Of a stretch of DNA of 64,000 bases, positions 44,084 to 56,525 are shown in pieces. Origin of the DNA: Auriscalpium vulgare (lineage: Eukaryota; Basidiomycota; Agaricomycetes; Russulales; Auriscalpiaceae); the NCBI GenBank assembly GCA_019915015.1, contig JAHBBC010000025.1:186001-250000 (forward strand), given 5' to 3'. The notes beneath the pieces were generated by a model that was given only the letters and a program-made list of their open reading frames with translations, was not told the DNA's origin and ran no database searches. The number at the start of each line of letters is the position of its first letter. Position 1 is the stretch's first letter. A program made the translations under genes and the position numbers.

Positions 44084-45663
44084 CGTATGGATTCTAAAAG
44101 TCAACTAGGGAGGTTGGTACAAGAGGCAGATGAGTAGACCGCCCCAAGAACACCCGCGTTATATACCTTGGCATGCATGTGATTCACGGCTGTAGTGTTA
44201 GGATGTTGAGATGGTCGACGGCCGTGGGTGACGCGGCCTGGCGGCAGCTGTCTCCGGAGCGACGGGAATCTGCTGATTCAGAAGGGGATGATGACATGAC
44301 GAGTTGCATAGTCCGAGTCGGTAGCGCCAACCTTTGAGCTGACAAGGGCGGATTTCTATAGGCTAGGCAGTACGACAGTTATTTGTACGATTCCTTCAAA
44401 ATTGCGCGGTAAGCTATGTACAAGACAGACTGGCATGGGTGTAGATACTTACCTAGATAGTTGTTCTACATGGCAGACCTGAGGAATCACAGAACTGTAG
44501 CATCGCGGGGCTGCCCATGAACAGAATCCAATGGACGGCCGCCTTGCCCCGTAATTTCCAAGGCCGAGTCCAGGCACGGGTGGGAGAGTTGCGCATGCGC
44601 GATGACCACTTTATCCGGCGCGCTGCTGTCGTGCCGAAATCGAAGACGGCATGACTGTGCCTCCGTTCAAGACAAAACGCACTGGAGGCGAGAGTATTGA
44701 AACACAAGGGCCGGCAGGCGCGCTTGTTTGGCCGCAACCAAGCACGGCCAAATACAGCGCGGCATTCCGGCATGCTCAGTTTGTCCGCCCTGACCCTTGT
44801 CCGGCCCACCCACCACGGTGACACCGCCGACCCCTCTCCCTGCGAAGGCGCTCTCCGCGCACCCTCGCCTTCAGATTCTGGACAAACCGCCTATGATCTT
44901 CTTACTGGCTACTAGTGCAGCTCCTCGCGCACACGTCCGATCTTGGTAGGCAGACGCCATCTCAGCACATCCCCACCGCGCCGACATTGAACACGTCGGA
45001 TCTCTCGCCTTGTCTGCGCTCTGCCGCTGTCTCCGATGGGCCTCAAGTCAGAATCACAGAGCGCGTCGAACGTGGTGCACTGCTGAACGTAAATCAGAGT
45101 TTTTCCATGGGCTGGCATAATGACGGTGAGAACGGTCTCCCCAGCGCTAGGTGCGTATTTGCATATCCATGCCCAAGCTTGCCACGTCACTCACATGGCG
45201 CCTGCTCCTGCGCTTTTAGAGCCTTGACTCCGAACCAAATCAATCAGACCGTGGTCGGCGTTTGGGGATCCGGAGATGTGCGGTGGCGAAGAAATCAGAG
45301 GAGAGGGTGCGAGCAGCCCAGGTCCAGGTGCGTCGTATTCATCGTACGTTAATCTCTTCGTCCACATGTTGGTGACGCAATCTCGCAGAACGCAAATATG
45401 CAACGCGTCTATGGCTGTTAACTTACCTGAGCGCCCGATCATCGCACTGTGTAGGAGATCCCGCGCTTCCAGACCAACTTGGAAATCGGGAGCTGTGGAC
45501 CCGAGTTGTTCGGGCAGCCCGGGCCCCAGGTGTGGTCTCTTCCTTCCCGCCTCACTCAGGCTGACGCAGCTGCGTCTAAGACTCCGCGCACGCCCCACTC
45601 GAGGAGCCGCGGCGTGTGCGCATGGCCAAAACTCGACGATGCGCATAAATCCACCTGAAACCC
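44084..45663. other. Intergenic region, possible decayed F-box 5' part
   Basis: No gene is supported. CCTCTCCCTGCGA followed by ATTCTGGACA-type words near 44830-44885 also occur near 34710-34770, another hint of repeated duplication. Open frames at 44453-45650 lack recognisable domains. Confidence 0.4.
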
Positions 45664-46206
45664 ATGCTGCGCGACCTCGAACTAGAATGTCACAACGGGA
45701 TGTTCAGTCTAATATCTGCGGCGCTCGTCTCGTCTGGCGTGGCGCCGCACCTACGCTCGCTGTGCCTTCTCGGCCCCGGGGCCAAGGTGCCGCCACCAGC
45801 GGTGCTCGAAGAGCTGGCGGCGCTGGAGAGCTTCGTGCTTGACCGCCTCCCGACGGAGGCGTGCGGGCTCCCGAAAAACCTGCGTCATCTTGGGTACCAC
45901 TTCCACGGCATCGACCACGAGCGCAGCGAGAAGTTGCAAATCCTCCTGGACGCCGCGCGCACGCTGCCGAAGCTCAATATGTTCACCGCGACGCGCCAAT
46001 CGTCGCAGGCGGTGCTGGAGGAGATAGAGAGATGGTGTCGAGAGCGCAAGGTTGAGTTTGTGGTATACCTGGAGCCTCGTGTGAGTGGCGAGCTTGACGA
46101 GAGTACTGGGATGTGGGCTGAAGATAACGACAGCGCCCGCGGCACGTTGATTGGATCTAACCCAAATGCCCGGACTCTGAATGTTATCAGCATGCAATAT
46201 TATTAG
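45664..46206 (+). pseudogene. F-box gene, C-terminal half only
   Basis: The frame from ATG 45664 encodes only the distal part of the F-box family: LRDLELECHNGMFSLISAAL, LEELAALESFVLDRLPTEAC, LPKNLRHLGYHFHGIDHERS, LPKLNMFTATRQSSQAVLEE and KVEFVVYLEPRVSG. It parallels residues ~220-390 of the 25287 protein. No F-box is found in the 500 bp upstream in any frame, so this is probably a truncated copy, though a hidden upstream exon is possible. It converges with the 46287 gene. Confidence 0.7.
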
Positions 46207-46286
46207 TACATTGGCCGCCATGTGTACTTCACATGCCGCAAAGAAAAAAGATCATTGCGTCATTCCATGGGCCCCATCCGGGCGTG

Positions 46287-47528
46287 TCATTCGTTACTTC
46301 CACCACATCCACAGCCACCGCACCCCGTCTCCATGTCCGTTCCAGTATACTCTTGTTGTTCAGATCCAATCCACGTGCCGCGGGCGCTGTTGCTTCTGTT
46401 AGTACCCACAACAGCACAAACATGGCGATTTCCACTCACCCTGAAGCACTCCGGGTCATCATACACCACAAATTCCACCCCGCCATCCCGACAAGCCATC
46501 TCGAACTCTTCCAGCACCGCCCGCGACGACCAGCGCGTCGCCGTGACAAGTCGCAGTCCGGCCACCGCGCGCGCGGCGTCCAACAGCAGCCGTGCATGGG
46601 CAATCAACTCTTCTCCGCAGCCGTCGAAATGGTATCCAAGATGCCTGAGGCCGGGCGGGAGCACGTACGCCTCCTTCGACAGCCTCGCGAGCACGAGCGT
46701 CTCGAGGCCCGGGACGGCCTCGAGCACTGCGGGTGGAAGTACGTCCGTAGAGCGGGTCCCCACAACGAGAGTGCGCAGCTGCGCGAGCATGCCTGACTGG
46801 AAAAGAGTAGCGCACAGTTCGGCGTCCGCCCAATTGACAAGCAGCAGCAGCTCGAGGTCGTGCATGGCGGGTGCCACGTGATCGGCCGTGGGTGCCACGA
46901 TCCATGCGGGCGCCGCGAGCGTCTGCAGTGCACGGGGCATGCGCAGCGCATCCACGTTGACGACCTTTGTGCGCTTTATGCGCCACATGGGAATATCAAC
47001 TGTGCGGACGCTGGGCCATAGGTTTATGATGCGGTCGACAACCGCAACGTCATGTGATAGTACGCTGAGGAAGACAGGGCGCACGGACATGGCTTGCAAG
47101 TGCGCCACGCGCAAGTCGTTGAGGCCGCCCGGTGTGAAGGTGATGCCTACGATGTTGGTGCACAGCTCTAGCACGGCATATTCGTAGTCTCCGGGTTTAT
47201 AGTTCGCGATATTGAAAAGGGGCTGCATGGTAAGTGTGATCGAGTGGACGTACGCGGCTAGGTGGGGCGTCGCGCGTAGCGTGGGGAGGAGCCTGAGGCC
47301 GATCGCATCGAAACTGTTGAACTGGAAATGGGGCAGCCGGCGACGGAAGAGGAGACGCTGTGCGATTGGTGTCCACGCCCGACATACCAACGCACAAGCA
47401 CGGAGGGTGTGATAGTCGATGGAAGCGTGTTGAGAGGATCGGTATACCCATTCGATGGAAGCGTGTTGAGAGGATCGGTATACCCATTCGATGACGATGA
47501 TTTGGATGTCCAAATGGACTGTAGCCAT
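46287..47528 (-). CDS. F-box protein with duplicated F-box helix, 413 aa
   Basis: ATG 47528 (MATVHLDIQIIVIEWVYRSS). The F-box helix IEWVYRSSQHAS occurs twice in a row because of a 36-bp in-frame tandem duplication (47417-47488); the remainder follows as LRACALVCRAWTPIAQRLLF. The body (LFNIANYKPGDYEYAVLELC; LAQLRTLVVGTRSTDVLPPA; LPPGLRHLGYHFDGC) and end (GVEFVVYDDPECFRVSGNRH) match the 25287 protein closely. An odd Gly/Cys-rich tail (GCGGCGCGGSNE) may be read-through of an unspliced last intron. Duplicating a helix inside the F-box could weaken Skp1 binding; this is inference. Intact otherwise. Confidence 0.82.
   Translation of the reverse strand: MATVHLDIQIIVIEWVYRSSQHASIEWVYRSSQHASIDYHTLRACALVCRAWTPIAQRLLFRRRLPHFQFNSFDAIGLRLLPTLRATPHLAAYVHSITLTMQPLFNIANYKPGDYEYAVLELCTNIVGITFTPGGLNDLRVAHLQAMSVRPVFLSVLSHDVAVVDRIINLWPSVRTVDIPMWRIKRTKVVNVDALRMPRALQTLAAPAWIVAPTADHVAPAMHDLELLLLVNWADAELCATLFQSGMLAQLRTLVVGTRSTDVLPPAVLEAVPGLETLVLARLSKEAYVLPPGLRHLGYHFDGCGEELIAHARLLLDAARAVAGLRLVTATRWSSRAVLEEFEMACRDGGVEFVVYDDPECFRVSGNRHVCAVVGTNRSNSARGTWIGSEQQEYTGTDMETGCGGCGCGGSNE
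47417..47488 (-). repeat. 36-bp in-frame tandem duplication
   Basis: Two exact copies of CGATGGAAGCGTGTTGAGAG plus the following 16 bases lie next to each other. They encode the doubled IEWVYRSSQHAS. Confidence 0.95.
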
Positions 47529-49294
47529 AACGCGACGCAAACGCGACGGCGCACGATCGATCAAGGACCGCTGAAAAAGCTGAGTTATGCGATACGTCTG
47601 CCGGACACGATTGGATACGCACGCAAACTGGAGGATTGGAGAGTGTGCGCCCTGCTATAAACGCATGAAGACCGTCGTGACCGTCGAACAAGACACGTAG
47701 GACGCACCAGGAGAAGTAGTACAGAGATGTGGCTACTTCTTGGTAAAACTGGTACTCTCGCGTCCGCTGTGCCAGTTCTATGCCTAGGGTGTCGAGAGAT
47801 GTCAGAACGCCTGGTCACCGACCGCAGATTGCGAGCAGATTGCTGAGTGCTGCCGTTCCGAAGCCGAAGGTCTAGAGCGGCGTCGGCCGCGTCACGTGGG
47901 TAGTTCGACTTCGCCTCGCGGCCTCTCGCGCGGCTCTTGGGCAATTGTAAGTCATACTCTAGGTACAGCTACCGACTCCTCATGCAGCTGCACGAACGGA
48001 CGCGGTAGCTTCTTCATGGGGAGAGCGGCCAAGTTATCAGCTTGAGGTACGCTGCATATGCGCTGCATTGAAGTTTCACCGAGCTTGACCGGTTGATCTC
48101 TATATGTCAGATCGACTATCATCTGTCATTGAGTCAGCTACGGAGACTAGCTTGATCGGTTGACCACTTACCTCCTCTCCGCACGCTTCATCCAACCCAC
48201 CTAGCCCCACTGTTGAGCTTAAACGCACACAAATGACCAAATCACAAGCAGATCAGTCTAAAGGCGGGCGGCGACTCGGACTCCACGCTACGACCTGCTA
48301 CGACTAGGAGGGACGCATACTATAGCGCGGCCTGGCACGTCTTTTCTGCTATCTCGACGCCGATGTACGCTAATTTTTTGCGCGCCCGCCTCACCCTGCG
48401 CATCGCACGCTTCTCCGAAAGTCGACAGCTCTTCCAAGACCGGTCATCGTGACAGTGGGCCTTGGCTGCATCTAATGCGAGCTCTTCGCCCAGGGCACAC
48501 CTCAAGCGCTCAGTCCACGGAAGGGGCGAGAGTGGGGACGCCTAATGGATAGCACTTTGTTGAGGGAAAGAGATCCACGCGGTCCGCGAGCAGCGCCCGT
48601 CCCTTCAGGTGCGTCTACTGCGACTCTAATTTGATGCAGCTTCTGAATACTACACAGTGTTCTGGTCAGCCCTCGCGTCCTGCGTCCACGCGTAGCAGCC
48701 AGTTCGCGGTACCGCGCGACGTCCGAGCACAGGACGCGGCGGCGTGCATGCATCCCCTTGACCAGCCACGCCGATAGCCAGCGTCGTCTTCACGCGTTCG
48801 TCTTAAGCTTCGTCCTAGGCGTCAAATGCGCGTCAAGAAAGTCCGTGGTGTTGCCTCAGGGCAGTGTCGCCTTCTAGGGGATCCTGGAAGCATATGAAAC
48901 CAGCTATCGCTTTCGCCGGAACCCGGCGTCAAGGCGAGCACACGCACTTTCTCAAGTGCACGGTACATGCGTACTTCACGCCGGCATCATGGTTCTGCCT
49001 CCGAGGATACCCAGCGCTCGTCTCACCTTTGACTTGAAGCCTGGCGGTGGAACGCGTTAACGGTTCACGGATGCTTATCACGCTATATGTCTAAGGATAC
49101 CACGGCAAATATATTTCCCATGTTATTTTCTAACACAGGTCGAGTGTGTCTCAGGCTGGGGTAGTAGCACATGTTAAAGAGAATTGTAAGAGATACTGTA
49201 GCCAAATTACGCATGGACGGGTGGGAGTAGTAGGTCCGCAGCGTTTAAAGAAATATGTGTGGAGAGTGCACAGGGCGACCGATGAGATACAGAC
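47529..49294. other. Intergenic region, nothing recognised
   Basis: Promoter side of the F-box gene and 3' side of P450 copy 3. No supported gene in about 1.7 kb. Confidence 0.4.
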
Positions 49295-51432
49295 TTAGTC
49301 TGCAAGGATCAAGGATTCAGCTTTCGCAGAGCGCGGCTTGATGGTACAACCGAAAGGAGTCGGATGGCTGAAAACATCGGACAAGTCAGCCCTATAGCAT
49401 GATCGCTTTCTGTGTAGTATCAGCCATACCTGATCATTTCATCCTCAAAAAGTGGCTCGGGAGGGACGACCTCGACGCCGTCGACAACCTTCCGCTGTAT
49501 GTCGAAGACGGCCAGGGACATAGCCACCGAGGCCCAAATTGTCGCGTCGGCGAGGTTAAGACCTGTAAGCGAAAGAGATCGTGTGATTGGTTTCAATGAC
49601 CGCCTTCATCATTCACGGGTCGCTTACCAGGGCAGATCCTGAGAAAGCCCGCACGAATCAGGCACACGGAGCATGAAATGAAGTGAAGCGTCGCGCACCT
49701 GCGCCCGAAGCCGAAGCAGCAGCTACGTGGGTCCTGCTCAGCTGGTTTGCCCTCCGCGGGGATGAAACGTTCGGGCTTGAAGGTCCAGGGATCAGGATAC
49801 ACATCCGGATCATGCAGCATTCCCCTGCAATTGGCTCAGTGAACGTCATCTGCGTGCATCTATTGTCCATCAAACAACCTACTTGACATTCGCCAACACT
49901 ATGGCGCCCTCCGGTATGAAATACTCATTGTGTATGTCGAATTTGGAGAGGGTGTGCGGGACGCCTGATGCACAGTGAGTCTTTGCCTGGAGATGGCGAG
50001 AGGGAGGGATACGTACCGAGCGGGGCCACGGTGCCCCAACGGAGTATCTCGCTTATCAGGGCATCGACATAGGGGAGCTGCGGCCGGTCAGCAAAGGTCG
50101 GGATCCTGTCATTGCCTACGACAGCATCAATTTCCGCCTGCGCCTTCCGCTGCACCTCGGGATAGACGGTCATCGCCAGGAAAAATGTATGGATGGCGGA
50201 CACGGTCTGGTGGGCGCAGATTAACCATCGGGTCGGCGGTGTGTCAAGCAAACAAACTTACAGTATCAGAGCCGCCTACAACAGCCCACGCAGTTACTAT
50301 CAGATGATGGCACATAAATGATGCAGAACGCCACGCACCTCCATACATCGACGCTGAAGCCCATTTGATGTTGCGCTCTTGCTCTGGCGTATTGTTTTGA
50401 TCGAGCAGGCTCGAGACCATGGATGGCGAAGCAGAACCTTCCGACTACATGAAAAAGCTCGAGGGGCGCGTCTCACAGCGACGGATAAGGAGCGCGCACC
50501 ATTTGCTTCCTGACAAACTGAAGGGGCACGTCCGCCATCTGCTGCAGAGTGTCGTAGTAAAATTCGGCCTTTTTCTTCCATCCAGCGCCAGGGAACCAGC
50601 TCGGGACGTATCTCACTGAAATCAGACCGTCAGTGCGCACGCGCAGCAGTACATTCGGAGACTAACGGGGAGGGATCAAGTCAACGAGGAAAGCATTTGG
50701 CTTCATGACCTCTGTGAATTGACGAAGGGCGACTTCGACGAGGTCTACAATGTCATCCTGATCCTGCTTCGGCTTGTATCCGTACGTCACCTGCAAAATA
50801 ACAGAACCGGCGGTGCTGATCACCCGATGAGCAGACATTCATGAGCGCATCGAATTCTGTGCGCACTCTCGAATATTCTCCGCGAAAGCTTCCGGCCGCC
50901 TGAGAACGCGCTTGAGAAACGCTTGTGCCTCAGTTTCGAAAAGACCATGCAGCTTCTCGATCGCTGAGCGCGTTCCCATCGCACCATGGAGATACTTGCG
51001 GTATTCCTTGAATCGCTCGCCTGGAGGTGTGAAAACGAGGGTGTCTTTCCATCCCGTCAACTCTCCAGCCATCATGAATACTGGTCGGTCGGAGTATATT
51101 GCGCTCTTCTTGTCCAGCATGTCGCCAGCGACGTGGATATCGTTCAATATGATGAACGACTGTCCAAGCGCACGTACGTGCACGATCGGGCCTGGCTCAT
51201 TTTCAGGCTGATTGTCTCACGAATAGGCAAAGTACCGCGCACCATATCTACGCCCCCAGTCGGCAAATGTCTTCCATTGCTCCTTCTGCGGAAGATCGAG
51301 GAGGTTTGCTAACAGGGGAAGGCCTTTAGGTCCAGGCGGGAGAGAAGCAGACGACCGCTGCGACGAGAGAATCGTTTTGACCAACCAGAGCACTATGCCA
51401 GCAAGGACGACGTCGAGCAGGGTAATCGACAT
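49295..51432 (-). CDS. Cytochrome P450, copy 3
   Basis: ATG 51432 to TAA 49297-49295, with the same 12-exon pattern as copies 1 and 2. The anchor is MSITLLDVVLAGIVLWLVKT; then LPPGPKGLPLLANLLDLPQK, the Arg/His-rich EYRKYLHGAMGTRSAIEK, GGSDT-TVSAIHTFFLAMT, SEILRW, FKPERFIPAEGKPAEQDPRS and CCFGFGRR-ICPG, ending IKPRSAKAESLILAD. Haem Cys, ExxR and PERF are all present, and every splice checked stays in frame. It shares proximal upstream DNA with copy 1 and more distal upstream DNA with copy 2. ER-bound monooxygenase by family; the substrate is unknown. Confidence 0.92.
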
Positions 51433-51699
51433 GCTAGGGAAGGGGAAGTGGGTCGGAGGCGGGGATTTCTTGATGTGCAGGATATACCCGAGTGTCACTA
51501 TAAACGCTGACGGCAGGTAATCGGGCTTGACGAAGTGATGCGGTAAGGGTTATGTGGGCATCACTTCCATTGATTTGGCGCAGTATTTTGACCAAACTTA
51601 GATGGTCTCGACTGGGGGCCGTGGTCCTATGCGTACCCGAAGTTCCGCGTTTTCCGATCCCCGTTTCCTTCTCTCTACATTTGATCTAAGTCTTCTGTT

Positions 51700-52350
51700 C
51701 GTCAAGACCATGAGCGGGTTGTAGCGCGCAACTGCATGCAAGCCTGGACGCGGACATGAGAGATCTTCCCACCGATTGTAGGAGGATGCCGCGGCCTGCG
51801 AGAGACGCGGTCATTAATCGATGGACTCGTGTGAGTACGCCCATTCGCGCCAAAATCCTATCCCACATGGAGTTCCTGGTGGAAGGCGGGTGCGTGTGAG
51901 TCGGAGGAGATGCGATGGCCCGGACAGCGTTGCATCAGTGCACAGGACAGGCGCGGGCGGCATCTCGGCTCACCACACTGTGTCGGAGAGTACGTCATAT
52001 TGAATGGACCACACGTAGCAACAACTCTTTAACCTCTGTCCCTTCTCTACCCTGCTACTGTCGACACGGCCAGGAGGCTGTCGGCGGGCGCGTTTTGTAG
52101 GGCTGTCGGGCGGTCCAAAGAGTAGAGACATGAGAAGACGCGGTGGGCACAAATGCGCTGACGACCACCGGCGGTGTCTCATGAGTAGATCCGGAGACGC
52201 GTTGCCAATACGATTTGCGCCAGCGGCTGAGTTGCGCGTGTGCCTGAAGTTCTGAGCCTGAGAATGCGCGCCGGCGGATGAGCTTAGAAGAGATGTGTAG
52301 TATAAGAGACCGTACCATGGGGCGCGCCCCTGGGTGTGCGCGACGGAATC
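51700..52350 (-). repeat. Upstream duplicated segment of P450 copy 3
   Basis: Inverted, diverged match of 35650-36300 (see that entry). The proximal part (51440-51760) instead resembles the copy 1 upstream DNA. Confidence 0.65.
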
Positions 52351-54347
52351 GATATTAAGAATCTTACTGTGTCCGTATTCTCGCACGATGTGGGCACCGA
52401 GGTAGATTGCTCGAGTCGGTTAGCAGCGCCTGCCAAACGCACAAGACCGGGATTGGGACACAGGTAGGGGAGACGCAATCCTGTGAGCATCTTTCTTGCC
52501 TGGGTCAATGGTTCGGTTCCTGCTCGTAACTTACGGAGCCGTAGCAGAGCGCGGACGCGGGTAGCTGTGTGAGCGTGACCTGGCAAGGATGAGCGTATGG
52601 CGCACACTGATGTGCTTTCATCGTGCTCCGAAATTCCGACATAAGACAATTTTGACAGCTGCTTCCTTAGGAATTCGCGGACAAGTCAACGATGACGAGA
52701 AATTTTCCTCCTTAGAATGGTGTGAAGATGTGTCGACGAACGGAGGAGAGGATGCGCTTACAATGCGCATACAGCCGGAGCGGATTCTTCGAGTAGCAGA
52801 ACCGCAACCACTGCGGTGCGAGCTACAGTGTCCCGGAGTGACTTTGGAGTAGCGGGTGTACAGCTTGTAACTCGCGATCGAGGGCGCAGGTGTCCGTGTT
52901 TCCTGATCGAGTCGTATGGCGTGGTGAAGGGACGCGGGTCGCGCGATGGCACTGCTGGCACAGTGCTAGGGGTTAATTTGGGCTGTGTTTCGACAGGGAA
53001 TATTCATGATATGCGGTGTCGCGCTGGGAGATTCATCAGGGAAGTGAATAAAGCACGAATAGTGACGCACCTCAGCTGCCCGTCCGCCGCAGAGACGGGC
53101 CTGTTGTTTGTGGAAAACCCCCTTCTTCAGCGTAACAGCGCTCCTGTGTGGATCAGATGTTCGTGTACTCGCTGGTCGATTCCTGTTTTTGAGGTTGAGG
53201 ACGCGGGCTTGGGAGGACGCGGTGTTACGCCCGGCAACCCACACGTCGTGACGAGGCTCATTCCAGTGGCGGTGTGGTCATACGAGTGCATAGATTGAGC
53301 CATGTCATGAGTGTTGTGAGCCTGTATCGGCTTGATCAGTGTCATGGAGAGTAACCGCAGCGAGTACGCGCCGCACCTCAAGCTTGCCCGTCCGACCAGC
53401 TCGTTCTCCCCACAATCAATGTCGAGCTCCTGAGTGCAGATCATTCGCGATCGAGACCCTAGCGGCGTCCTGCGGCGAGATAGTACTCCGTTCCGCAAGT
53501 GAGCACTATTTCTGGTGACCGATGCTTGGGTGTGCTTCTTCGGCCATAGGCCAGTGCTTCTCCATCCATGTCCAAAACGTCGTCCAGCTTTGCGGCGGAC
53601 GCGACCAAAAGTGCGGTGTCCACGTGGGACATCGACGAGCCAGAGAGAGTCGGGTTTAACTTTGTAGAGGTCGACGTAGTGACGGGAGACCGCGGCCGTG
53701 CTCCCCGGTGCGCGCGCAGTTTTCTTGCTAGAGATTGGGGGTGCAATGCGTGTTTCGAGGGGTGTGGCAGTCGCTCATGCACTCATGCTTGAGGCTTGAA
53801 CTGGCCAGAATGCGGGGAGTTTTGGCGTTGGCGGGTAGTCGGTCGGGCGGGGCCGGCGCTCTCCGCCGGGCGGCGGCGGCGGCGACGGCGACGGCGACGG
53901 GGCAACGGCGGCGATCCGCCGGCAGCACGCTTCCTACTTCCTGGCACCAGGTGCTTCGTCTTCATCTTTGCGCTTTCAAAGTTGGCGGTTGCAGTTCACA
54001 GGCTGATTTCTCATCTTACGTATGGATGGATCGGTCAAAGTACCCCACAATTTCCACGACACTCTAGTTTCGGCCGGGCGCATCTCTGCATCAGCGCACA
54101 ACGCTTCGCAGCACCGTCGTGTCGTAACTATGATCTTATGCAAGCACGTTGCTTCATATGGCTCACATTTTGTGGCTAGTGACCGGTCCAGTGATGCAGC
54201 AGTGAACCAATGGAAATGGTGCACCGGACACGGAAGGTATAAGAGAAGGAAGAGGGGTGGCAACGTCCTCTCGAGTCCCCATTCTACTTCCTTAACTTCC
54301 GCTACATCATCGCGGGAGCCAGCACCAGCGCGATACCCACAGAAGAC
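52351..54347. other. Intergenic region with a GGC/GAC microsatellite
   Basis: No supported gene. At about 53868-53905 there is a compound run of GGC then GACGGC repeats. A plus-strand frame through it (53796 on) encodes poly-Arg and is judged an artefact. The last ~150 bp should hold the promoter of the gene starting at 54348. Confidence 0.4.
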
Positions 54348-56525
54348 ATGTCCTCTGCTCTTCCGAGCCTCGATTCGACGTGAGTACTTAACATGGACGA
54401 GCGCATGGATGTCTTGCTGAGTCAAGCCTCTGCTGCAGGATGGGCGGACTGTACATCGGCATTTTGGTTAGCGGGGCGTAAGTACCATGTGCACCTCATT
54501 CTAAACTTATATTACCAACCATCTTGTGGCCGTTTAGTTTGTGGGGAGGTGGGTGGTGCAGGAAGGCGTCATCGTGCGCCGGTCCGCCCTGCGACTAAAT
54601 CGTTTTCTAGTGACGACTATGCAGACGTGGCACTACTACCGTGAGTATCCTCAAGATCCCTGGCATATCAAGGCTCTTGTGCGGCGTTTTAGTTCTTTCT
54701 CTATCGTCATCTGCCTGACGAATTACAGGTTGCGGTAGTGTTCGTACTCGACACTCTCCACCAAATGTTGATCGCACATACCGGTAAGTCTCTGAGCGAT
54801 CAGTTTACAATGTACACTCAGAGACTCTAGGATACTGGTACCTGGTCACACACTATTTCGAGCCGCAGTTCCTCGACCGTATCGTGTGGTACGTTCGTCC
54901 GGTCGTTCATTTGTCAAGGACATGTACTTACATCTTAGCAGGAGCATTGCTGTGTGTGCGCCCCTCTTGTCAATTTAGAGACGTTATTGACGCATAATCA
55001 GGCGGAGGTGGCGGTTGCAGTGTGTAGTAAATCACTGTTAATCGTGTTCTCTTATTCACGCTTCACAAGGCGATAGTGGCCCTTATCGTTCAATGGTGCG
55101 CACCTTCAGGTCGTCTCTGTCATCCAATTGACTTACACGTTATTCGAGTTTCTTCATCAAGCGAATTTGGAAACGTTCGTGAGGTCTTCTGCCCATCTGT
55201 CATCCACGCTGAAGGATTGCTGCGCAGTTAGCAAGAAAAATCCGATCATAGTTGGCATCGTGGTAAGTTGGTATACTTGCTCGAAGGTAGCTAGAGCTCA
55301 CATCTGCGCAGTCGGTCCTCGCTTTGTCTCAGTTTCGTAAGTATCTCCGCAGCAACATCTTCATCTACTCCTCACTTCTTCATGATGTGATAGTCGTGAC
55401 CGTAGGTTTGTGAGGACGTTTTCTTCGAAGAGCTTCCTGTTGACGACTGGTCTGTACGGCAGTGTACCTTGCAAGGGTGTACGTTTCATCCGTTCTGAGT
55501 GCTTGGCTTGCATTCATCTTCTCTTTCTTCAGGTTCTCTCGCGACTTGTGGACCTACCCCAAACTCGCCACGATCAAGGTAAGTATAACGCACCGTCAGC
55601 ATGCAATACAGCGTCTAGTAATCGTCGCTTTCTAGGGTCTGTCAATGTCCGTTAACGCAACAACGGTGGCCGCGGACGCCTCTATCGCACTGATGCTTTG
55701 TTATCTACTTCAAAGCTCCCGCACAGGATTTAGACGGTACGTAGCGTGTTTTTTCGCACTCGCGCTGCTGATGGCGGCTTGCAGGTCGGATACTGTGATC
55801 AATAAGCTTGTCTGTCTTCCTATAAGTGTCAGGTGCTCGGTGGAAGTTCTGAGCCCGCATTTCAGATCCTTTTCGCTGCGAACACCGGGTTGATTACGAG
55901 GTCCGTTCGCCGCCGCCCCATAGATATGAATGAGAGGCTGACACCCCAAGCAGCATGGATGCCGTCTGCTCGCTCATAACTGTAAGCGCATCGCATCGTA
56001 TTGGCGTCCTGACCTATCTGAAGCCAGTTTTCACAAGATCGCCGCACTGCCAAACACATTCATTTATATCAGCTTCTTCTTCGCCCAGAGTCGCCGTGCG
56101 TGCCTCTTTCGTCGTCACTACTATCCTCGGGGCTCATACCTCATCTTCCGCAGTCTATTCCAATTCCTTGATGGCAACCTTGAATGCGCGCAATTCTCTG
56201 CGGAACAATCTCGACTCTGAAGGTTTAATCTCGCTGACGGCAATGGCTGGGCGAAGTGCCGCCACCACAGCGCCCTCTTTCCATCCTATGGGAATAGTGA
56301 GTGCTCAAATACCATGCTCTCAATGTATCCAAAGGAAATACGTGCCTTAGCGGTCTCAAACAAACAACGTCGCGATCAGGATCGATACCATGACTGAGTC
56401 CAACGGCGATGATGCGAACACGGATACTAGTGCGTTGTTTCCGACTTGCTGTCGTGCTCTCGCTGAGTTTTGCGCTTACAGAATTCGACGACCGGAAGGA
56501 TAACACCACCGTTATCCCAGCCTGA
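54348..56525 (+). CDS. DUF6534-type multi-pass membrane protein
   Basis: About a dozen small exons, starting at ATG 54348 (MSSALPSLDST) and plausibly ending at TGA 56523-56525. The pieces match, in order, the layout of basidiomycete DUF6534 proteins: GGLYIGILVSGA; MQTWHYYREYPQDPWHIKAL; VAVVFVLDTLHQMLIAHT; GYWYLVTHYFEP; AIVALIVQ; FFIKRIWKRSKKNPIIVGIV; LSMSVNATTVAADASIALML then CYLLQSSRTGFRR; SDTVINKLV; PNTFIYISFFFAQ; VYSNSLMATLNARNSLR. Six or seven membrane helices are expected. Nothing is known of their function; a receptor-like role has only been guessed. Some middle exons could be placed only approximately, so a lesion there cannot be excluded. A hydrophilic tail (IDTMTESNGDDANTDTS, EFDDRKDNTTVIPA) closes it. 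Confidence 0.75.

Noticed and set aside
53796..54179. Plus-strand frame with poly-Arg
   Set aside because: Created by the GGC/GAC microsatellite; overlaps the promoter side of the DUF6534 gene.
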